Positions 55,854-64,000 of a stretch of 64,000 nt of DNA are shown piece by piece (the first letter of the stretch is position 1; every line of letters begins with the position of its first letter). Both the position numbers and the translations under genes were made by a program. The stretch spans positions 1 to 64,000 of the forward strand of contig NW_026016708.1 of assembly GCF_020379485.1 (NCBI RefSeq). Reading direction: 5' to 3'. The notes below the pieces were generated by a model, which saw only the letters and a list, made by a program, of their open reading frames with translations, was not told the DNA's origin and did not search any database. This DNA is from Brassica napus. Its lineage: Eukaryota; Streptophyta; Magnoliopsida; Brassicales; Brassicaceae.

Positions 55854-57142
55854 ATGGAACATGGTATGAACATGAGGATGAAGGTAGCGGTTACTTTCAA
55901 AGGTAACAACTATCTTGTGTGGTCTCGGATGGTGAAGACTGCTGTGGGAAGTAAGGGTTTGTGGGGGCACATCACAACAGGGAGGCTCCGAAACTCATTA
56001 CTCAGGGAGGAGATCAAGAAGAGGTCTCCAATGAAGCGGCTGTAGAGAAATGGCAACAAGAAGACATGCTGGTGATGACGGTTCTACACGCATCCTTGGA
56101 TCCAGCTATCTTAGATGCCTACAGCTACTGTGAGTCAGCCAAAGAGCTGTGGGACACGCTGAAGAAGGTGTATGGGAACATCTCCAACCTCAGCCGTGTG
56201 TTTGAAGTAAAGCAAGCTATCAACCGTCTAGTGCAAGAGGATATGGAGTTCACTAAGCACTTGGGAAGGTTCAGGTCCTTATGGTCAGAACTGGAGATGC
56301 TGAGGCCGAGCACAACTGATCCTGATCAGCTGAATGAGAGGCGTGAGCAAGATAAGGTCTTTGGGCTGCTTCTCACGCTGAACCCGGCCTACACTCAACT
56401 CATCCAACACATGTTGAGAGCTGACAAGCTTCCGGACCTTGAGGATGTGTGTGCGCAAATCCAAAGGGAGCAGGGGTCTATGGGGTTGTTTGGAGGAAAG
56501 GGGGAGCTCTCTCTTGCCAATCAAGCAGCTCATGAGGACTTGACCGAAGCTCCACAAGCAAACAAGGCATCTCACGGGAAGTATGAGGACAGGAAGTTCA
56601 ATGGCAACTGTGATCATTGCAAGAAGCATGGTCATAAGAAGAGCCAATGCTGGATACTACACCCACACCTCAAGCCGGCCAAGTTCATGAAGGAGCGTGA
56701 GGGAAGGGCAAATGTGACTGAAGGATCAAGTGGAGCTGGCACCATCAAGACAAGTGAAGTGGATGGTCATGGAGGCAATGATGGGAATGGGAAGTCTCTG
56801 GTGGCTTACACAGGCGCCTCAAGCTCACGCAGCAATGATGACTACATCAGGAGATCAGACCTTGATGCACTCTTCAAAATGCTAAAGGAAAACGGTAACA
56901 CTTATGGTTATTCCTTTGGAGCATCTATGATTGCATATAAGGATGATCACTTGATTAGAGAACTAGTAGAACGGTTAGAGACTAGGAATGAGTATAGATG
57001 TGCACACATTGCTAGAGATGATAGGATGCATTCATCACTTAGTAATCTATGTCATAATGCTAAACGAGTAGATAAACCATTGATTGTTGATTCTGGTGCA
57101 TCACATCATATGATAAGTGATGAGAAACTATTAAGGATATAG
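55854..57142 (+). pseudogene. gag: Element H Gag and protease start, two frameshifts
   Basis: The ATG at 55854 matches the D start (MEHGMNMRMKV). After about 43 codons a one-base deletion (near 55982, in the ttGEAPK-coding stretch of D) shifts the frame. The main Gag frame then runs from about 55983, with UBN2-like Gag and knuckle CDHCKKHGHKKSQC, to protease DSGASHHMISDEKL. There a second one-base deletion near 57130 (ctaattaagg of D reads ctattaagg) stops it at 57142. Confidence 0.88.
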
Positions 57143-60100
57143 AACCTACTCATGGACATGTGATGATAGCAAATGGAGATAAGATACCTATTAAGGGAAT
57201 AGGAAAGCTTAAGTTGTTTAACAAAGAATCTAAAGCCTTTTACATGCCTGAATTCACATCAAACCTATTATCTGTAAAGAAATGTACTAATGATTTACAA
57301 TGCAATGTTATCTTTAGTCCTAATGATGTGAAGTTTCAGGATATTGAGAGCAGCAGATTGATTGGGAAAGGGGTGACTAAAGGAGATCTCTATATGCTTG
57401 AAGAACTCACTTCTGTTCCTGATTATAGTTGCTCGTTTACTTCTGCTTCTTTGTTGAATAAACATGCATTGTGGCATGCTAGAGTAGGACACCCTCATGT
57501 TAAAGCTTTGAACTTAATGGTACCAGGTGTTGTGTTTGAAAACAAAAATTGTGAAGCTTGCATTTTAGGCAAGCATTGTAGAACTGTGTTTCAAAAGTCT
57601 ACTACTGTTTATGAGAATTGCTTTGATCTAGTTCATTCAGATGTATGGACTGCCCCTTGCTTATCTAGAGATAGCTATAAGTATTTTGTCACATTCATTG
57701 ATGAAAAATCCAAATACACCTGGTTAACCTTAATTCAGACCAAAGATAGGGTACTTGATGCATTTAGGAACTTTCAAACGTATGTGACTAACCATTATCA
57801 TGCTAAGATTAAAATTTTGAGATCAGATAATGGAGGAGAGTACACAAGCAATGCATTCAAGCAGCACTTATCACAATATGGGATTCTACATCAAACAAGC
57901 TGTCCGTATACTCCACAGCAAAATGGAGTGGCTGAGAGGAAGAATAGGCACCTCATGGAAGTGGCAAGGTCACTTATGTTTCAGAGTAACGTTCCAAAGA
58001 GATTTTGGAGTGATGCAGTTGCCACTGCTTGTTACTTGATCAATAGAACTCCAACCAAGATTCTGAATGAGAAGGCTCCATTTGAAGTTCTAAACAAGTA
58101 CAAGCCAGTTCTTGATTACTTGAAAGTCTTTGGATGTCTATGCTTTGTGCTCAAACCAGGAGAGATGCGCAACAAGCTAGAAGCAAGAAGTACTAAGGCT
58201 GTATTCATAGGATACTCAGCTACACAGAAAGGATACAAGTGCTATGATCCTATAGCAAGAAGAGTACTTGTATCTAGAGACGTGAAGTTCTTAGAAGATA
58301 GAGGGTACTATGAAGAAAAGAATCAAGAAGACCTGAAGGACTTGACATCAGACAAGGCCACCACCTTGCGGATCATCCTTGAAGGTCTTGGAATCAGTAC
58401 ATCCCAGGATCCAAGAGATCACACGACTACACCTCCTGAAGTTGGTTCACCATCCCACCTTGATCATGAGGGAGGAGAGGAGCATGAAGAGCCTATGCAA
58501 GAGGCTAACCAAGATGATGGAGGAGTAGAGGATGAAGGAGAAGAGAGCATAGGCTCTGATGGTCATGGGCATGATCATGGTGTGATACAAACACCTTCTC
58601 AAAACGAAGTGGTAGAAGAACAACAGGAAGAAGAACCGGTTGTGCAACCACTAAGAAGGAGTACAAGGATAAGGAAGGATCCTTCTAGCTGGGTAAACAC
58701 GAGAGTGTACTACAATGCCCAAGCTGTGGAGCATCCTTCTCAAGCCGTGTGCTCCTTTGCTCAATATCCAGAAGCACATTGTGCCTTCATGGTAAACTTG
58801 GATGAGAATCACATCCCAAGAAGCTATGAAGAGGCAATGAAGGATAAGGAATGGAAGGAATCAGTAGGAGCTGAGGCAGGAGCTATGATAAAGAATGATA
58901 CATGGTATGAGAGTGAACTACCAAAAGGGAAGAAGGCAGTGTCTAGTAGATGGATCTTCACAATCAAATACAAGGCTGATGGACAGATTGAGAGGAAGAA
59001 AACTAGACTAGTAGCAAGAGGGTTCACTCAGACATATGGGGAGGATTACATTGAGACATTTGCCCCTGTAGCTAAGCTACACACCATTAGGATTGTTCTA
59101 AGCTTGGCGGTTAATCTTGGATGGGGATTGTGGCAAATGGATGTAAAGAATGCATTCCTACAAGGGGAACTTGAGGATGAAGTCTATATGTATCCTCCAC
59201 CAGGCCTAGAACATCTAGTGAAGAAAGGGAATGTACTGAGGTTAAAGAAAGCTATCTATGGCTTGAAGCAATCACCAAGAGCGTGGTATAACAAGTTGAG
59301 CACAACCTTGAATGGACGTGGCTTCAGGAAGTCAGAATTAGATCACACACTTTTCACCCTCACTACACCCTCAGGTATGGTTGCTCTCCTTGTGTATGTG
59401 GATGATATCATTATCACAGGGAGTGATAAGGAAGGTATCAAAGCAACCAAGGAGTTTCTCAAATCCATGTTTGAAATCAAAGATTTGGGAGAAATGAAAT
59501 ACTTTCTTGGAATTGAGATTTGTAGATCCAAGGAAGGGTTATTCATGTCCCAAAGGAAGTATACACTTGATCTTTTGAAAGATGCAGGTGCTTATGGAGG
59601 CAAGACAGCAAGGATGCCTATGGAGGATGGCTACAAAGTACCAAGAGAGGGGGAGATTGAAGACAGCAAACCTTATCAGGATCCTAAACTCTATAGAAAA
59701 CTAGTTGGCAAATTGATTTATCTTACCATAACTAGACCTGACATTTGTTTTGCTGTGAATCAGGTGAGTCAACACATGCAAGTTCCTAAGGAGCATCATT
59801 GGCGCATGGTGGAGAGGATCTTGATGTATCTCAACGGCTCACCTGATCAAGGAGTATGGATGGGTTGCAATGGAAGCACTGAAGTGGTTGGATACTGTGA
59901 TGCAGATTGGGCTGGTGATAGAGCAGACAGGAGATCAACCACAGGCTATTGCACATTCATTGGAGGCAACTTGGTGACATGGAAGAGTAAGAAGCAGAAG
60001 GTGGTCTCTTGCTCAAGTGCAGAAGCTGAGTATAGAGCTATGCTGAAGCTTACCAACGAGTTGGTATGGATCAAAGGCATCTTGAAGCATTTGGAGATTG

Positions 60101-60222
60101 ATCAAGCCACGCCAATGACAATGCATTGTGATAACCAAGCAGCCATTCACATTGCATCCAACTCGGTGTTTCATGAGAGAACCAAGCACATTGAAGTTGA
60201 TTGCCACAAGGTGAGGCAATGA
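57143..60222 (+). CDS. pol: Element H Pol: integrase, RT, RNase H
   Basis: Open for about 1020 residues (first listed start codon is GTG at 57160; the frame really continues from Gag). Integrase HHCC with CEACILGKHC, HSDVW, RSDNGGEY and NGVAE; reverse transcriptase ARGFTQTYGEDYIETF and YVDD (about residue 746); RNase H CDADWAGD, SSAEAEYRAM, CDNQAA. A third one-base deletion near 60219 ends the frame at HKVRQ. The usual last ~48 codons (LPCYTRSEDQLADVFTKAA ... GKRRS) follow in another frame to the stop at 60363-60365. The only damage is these one-base deletions, in DNA otherwise nearly identical to D. Confidence 0.9.
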
Positions 60223-60490
60223 TCATTCTAGGAGTCATCTTGCCATGTTACACAAGGAGTGAAGATCAGTTGGCTGATGTGTTCACCAAGGCTGCAAGAC
60301 AGAAGACAATGGAGTCCATTCATATCAGGTTGGGCCTCATTGATCTTGGGAAGAGAAGGAGCTGATCCCCTTGGCTGTGAGGTCTTTACTCTTTTTCCCT
60401 CATCAAGGTTTTGTCCCAATGGGTTTTCCTTGGTGAGGTTTTTAATGAGGAAGATCTCATAGCCATCCAAGCTTAGGCTTTCACAAAGCT

Positions 60491-60505
60491 AAGCTTGAGG
60501 GGGAG
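60491..60505 (+). other. Polypurine tract of element H
   Basis: AAGCTTGAGGGGGAG adjoining the 3' LTR. Confidence 0.88.
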
Positions 60506-61058
60506 TGTTGAGATGAGGAAGTCATTATGAGAAGGAGAGGAAGAGCTAAGCAAGTGATGAAAAGAGTACGGACAGTACGGCCTATGTACGGACAGGGGCT
60601 TGGCCGTACATCTGAGGAAAACATGAAGGAGAAGGAGATGGGTGAGTAAAGCCTCTAGAGTACATAGAAGGTCTCAAGACTGATCAGACCGTTTAGGGAT
60701 AAGGGCGGGACGAGCCTTATCTATCCAGGCCGTGGACAGGCTGTAAAGGCCAAGCGTGTGAGCCTTACCATCCGTGAATTCAAAAGAGATGCTCCCCTTT
60801 GGCTTGACTTCACATGCTTATGACTAGTGCTGCTTTTCTCTGACTTGTAAACCCTAATGCCTCTTCTATAAATATTGTAACCTCATCTCATAATAAGATC
60901 ATACATTTCTGAGTCTCTCTCTAATCTCTTAAGGCACCATGATTCTCTCTTAGACACTAAACAGCTCTCAAGTCTCTTAATCTTTCACAATCTCTTTCTA
61001 ATCTCCACTTAAACTCTCACTTATACTCTAGTTACTCTAAGGATCTCTAAATCTTATA
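60506..61058 (+). repeat. 3' LTR of element H
   Basis: 553 bp; about six differences from the 5' LTR, including a compensating +1/-1 indel pair near 60620. Confidence 0.96.
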
Positions 61059-64000
61059 TCTTCATCCTAACTCCTGTGAGATTTTTTCCACTTACTAGTG
61101 ATTCTCCACTACTTTATGTATCAAAATCAAGCTTCTTACATCGCGATTCTTCCTGGTTTGATTAGAATGACAAAGAAGTTGTCATATTCCCAAACAGGAA
61201 AACTGGGATCACCTGATTTGAAAGTGGGATAGCTTTTTCATCCTAACTCCTATGAGATTTATTCCACTTCCTAATGATTCTCCACTACTTTATGTATCAA
61301 AATCAAGCTTCTTACATCGCGATTCATCCTGGTTTGATTAGAATGACAAAGAAGTTGTCATATTCCCAAACAGGAAAACTGGGATCACCTGATTTGAAAG
61401 TGGGATAGCTTCTTCATCCTAACTCCTATGAGATTTATTCCACTTCCTAATGATTCTCCACTACTTTATGTATCAAAATCAAGCTTCTTACATCGCGATT
61501 CTTCCTGGTTTGATTAGAATGACAAAGAAGTTGTCATATTCCCAAACAGGAAAACTGGGATCACCTGATTTGAAAGTGGGATAGCTTCTTCATCCTAACT
61601 CCTATGAGATTTATTCACTTCCTGGTGATTCTCCACTACTTTATGTATCAAAATCAAGCTTCTTACATCGCGATTCATCCTGGTTTGATTAGAATGACAA
61701 AGAAGTTGTCATATTCCCAAACAGGAAAACTGGGATCACCTGATTTGAAAGTGGGATAGCTTCTTCATCCTAACTCCTATGAGATTTATTCCACTTCCTA
61801 ATGATTCTCCACTACTTTATGTATCAAAATCAAGCTTCTTACATCGCGATTCATCCTGGTTTGATTAGAATGACAAAGAAGTTGTCATATTCCCAAACAG
61901 GAAAACTGGGATCACCTGATTTGAAAGTGGGATAGCTTCTTCATCCTAACTCCTATGAGATTTATTCCACTTCCTAGTGATTCTCCACTACTTTATGTAT
62001 CAAAATCAAGCTTTTACATCACGATTCTTCCTGGTTTGATTAGAATGACAAAGAAGTTGTCATATTCCCAAACAGGAAAACTGGGATCACCTGATTTGAA
62101 AGTGGGATAGCTTCTTCATCCTAACTCCTATGAGATTTATTCAACTTCCTGGTGATTCTCCACTACTTTATGTATCAAAATCAAGCTTCTTACATCGCGA
62201 TTCATCCTGGTTTGATTAGAATGACAAAGAAGTTGTCATATTCCCAAACAGGAAAACTGGGATCACCTGATTTGAAAGTGGGATAGCTTCTTCATCCTAA
62301 CTCCTATGAGATTTATTCCACTTCCTAATGATTCTCCACTACTTTATGTATCAAAATCAAGCTTCTTACATCGCGATTCATCCTGGTTTGATTAGAATGA
62401 CAAAGAAGTTGTCATATTCCCAAACAGGAAAACTGGGATCACCTGATTTGAAAGTGGGATAGCTTCTTCATCCTAACTCCTATGAGATTTATTCCACTTC
62501 CTAGTGATTCTCCACTACTTTATGTATCAAAATCAAGCTTCTTACATCGCGATTCTTCCTGGTTTGATTAGAATGACAAAGAAGTTGTCATATTCCCAAA
62601 CAGAAAACTGGGATCACCTGATTTGAAAGTGGGATAGCTTCTTCATCCTAACTCCTATGAGATTTTTCCACTTCCTAGTGATTCTCCACTACTTTATGTA
62701 TCAAAATCAAGCTTCTTACATCGCGATTCTTCCTGGTTTGATTAGAATGACAAAGAAGTTGTCATATTCCCAAACAGGAAAACTGGGATCACCTGATTTG
62801 AAAGTGGGATAGCTTCTTCATCCTAACTCCTATGAGATTTATTCCACTTCCTAATGATTCTCCACTACTTTATGTATCAAAATCAAGCTTCTTACATCGC
62901 GATTCTTCCTGGTTTGATTAGAATGACAAAGAAGTTGTCATATTCCCAAACAGGAAAACTGGGATCACCTGATTTGAAAGTGGGATAGCTTCTTCATCCT
63001 AACTCCTATGAGATTTTTTCCACTTACTAGTGATTCTCCACTACTTTATGTATCAAAATCAAGCTTCTTACATCGCGATTCTTCCTGGTTTGATTAGAAT
63101 GACAAAGAAGTTGTCATATTCCCAAACAGGAAAACTGGGATCACCTGATTTGAAAGTGGGATAGCTTCTTCATCCTAACTCCTATGAGATTTATTCACTT
63201 CCTGGTGATTCTCCACTACTTTATGTATCAAAATCAAGCTTCTTACATCGCGATTCATCCTGGTTTGATTAGAATGACAAAGAAGTTGTCATATTCCCAA
63301 ACAGGAAAACTGGGATCACCTGATTTGAAAGTGGGATAGCTTCTTCATCCTAACTCCTATGAGATTTATTCCACTTCCTAATGATTCTCCACTACTTTAT
63401 GTATCAAAATCAAGCTTCTTACATCGCGATTCTTCCTGGTTTGATTAGAATGACAAAGAAGTTGTCATATTCCCAAACAGGAAAACTGGGATCACCTGAT
63501 TTGAAAGTGGGATAGCTTCTTCATCCTAACTCCTATGAGATTTATTCCACTTCCTAATGATTCTCCACTACTTTATGTATCAAAATCAAGCTTCTTACAT
63601 CGCGATTCTTCCTGGTTTGATTAGAATGACAAAGAAGTTGTCATATTCCCAAACAGGAAAACTGGGATCACCTGATTTGAAAGTGGGATAGCTTCTTCAT
63701 CCTAACTCCTATGAGATTTATTCCACTTCCTAGTGATTCTCCACTACTTTATGTATCAAAATCAAGCTTCTTACATCGCGATTCTTCCTGGTTTGATTAG
63801 AATGACAAAGAAGTTGTCATATTCCCAAACAGGAAAACTGGGATCACCTGATTTGAAAGTGGGATAGCTTCTTCATCCTAACTCCTATGAGATTTATTCA
63901 ACTTCCTGGTGATTCTCCAGTACTTTATGTATCAAAATCAAGCTTCTTACATCGCGATTCATCCTGGTTTGATTAGAATGACAAAGAAGTTGTCATATTC
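61059..64000. repeat. CentBr-like satellite array, block S5
   Basis: About 17 near-consensus monomers running off the window. Consecutive HindIII sites measured at 63588 and 63764 give exactly 176 bp. Variation is mostly at one site (cctaatgatt, cctagtgatt, cctggtgatt) and at cgattcttcc versus cgattcatcc. More homogeneous than S1 and S3. Confidence 0.94.

Larger units (their letters stand above)
55086..61058 (+). mobile_element. Ty1/copia element H (CRB-like), full length, same family as D
   Basis: 5973 bp, plus strand, exact target-site duplication TCTTC (55081-55085 and 61059-61063). LTRs of 553 bp differ at about six positions (some 1%), so it is older than the nested elements. Gag-Pol is nearly the D protein but has three one-base deletions (near 55982, 57130 and 60219). 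It is inserted at the same monomer position as element A, in the opposite orientation. Confidence 0.96.

Overview
The window is plant (eukaryotic) centromeric DNA. About 20 kb is a head-to-tail 176-bp satellite that cuts once per monomer at HindIII. I recognise it from memory as the CentBr/canrep HindIII centromere satellite of Brassica and close relatives (Brassica or Raphanus; the species cannot be fixed from this window). The other ~44 kb is Ty1/copia LTR retrotransposons inserted into that satellite and into one another. I found no host protein-coding gene, tRNA or rRNA.

Layout: satellite S1 1-5683; copia element A (minus) 5684-11807; satellite S2 11808-12531; a retrotransposon nest 12532-43330; satellite S3 43331-47092; a solo LTR 47093-47600; satellite S4 47601-55085; copia element H (plus) 55086-61058; satellite S5 61059-64000.

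The nest resolves exactly. Element B (minus, 12532-43330) carries D (minus, 14413-26269) and E (minus, 27663-40477). D carries C (plus, 15856-21730). E carries F (minus, 28120-31279) and G (plus, 35285-39532). Every full element is bounded by a 5-bp target-site duplication (one of them with a single mismatch), and removing the insertions restores reading frames and satellite sequence. By-eye LTR differences fall with nesting depth (B about 3, D about 2, C 1, E/F/G none seen), so the pile-up is recent.

A, B, C, D and H are autonomous-type elements of about 5.9-6.1 kb. Their Gag-Pol has the order Gag (UBN2-like, CX2CX4HX4C), protease (DSGA), integrase (HHCC, DD35E), reverse transcriptase (YVDD), RNase H. 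They resemble what is described as CRB, the Ty1/copia centromeric retrotransposon of Brassica; that name is a suggestion. Each has at least one break; D was open throughout (about 1504 residues) until C inserted. E has copia Pol but a diverged Gag with no zinc knuckle. F and G have ~1-kb LTRs and no pol, and form one non-autonomous family that shares primer-binding site, polypurine tract and a pre-PPT block with the autonomous elements, so they are probably mobilised in trans.

The main points of interest are the fully resolved nest, two insertions at exactly the same base of the satellite monomer, higher-order satellite blocks of 12-13 monomers, the modular swapping of LTR U3 regions (a chimeric LTR in B, shared GTACGG clusters and GTTAC inverted repeats), the non-autonomous F/G family, and an indel-rich first ~2.7 kb that may be unpolished assembly.
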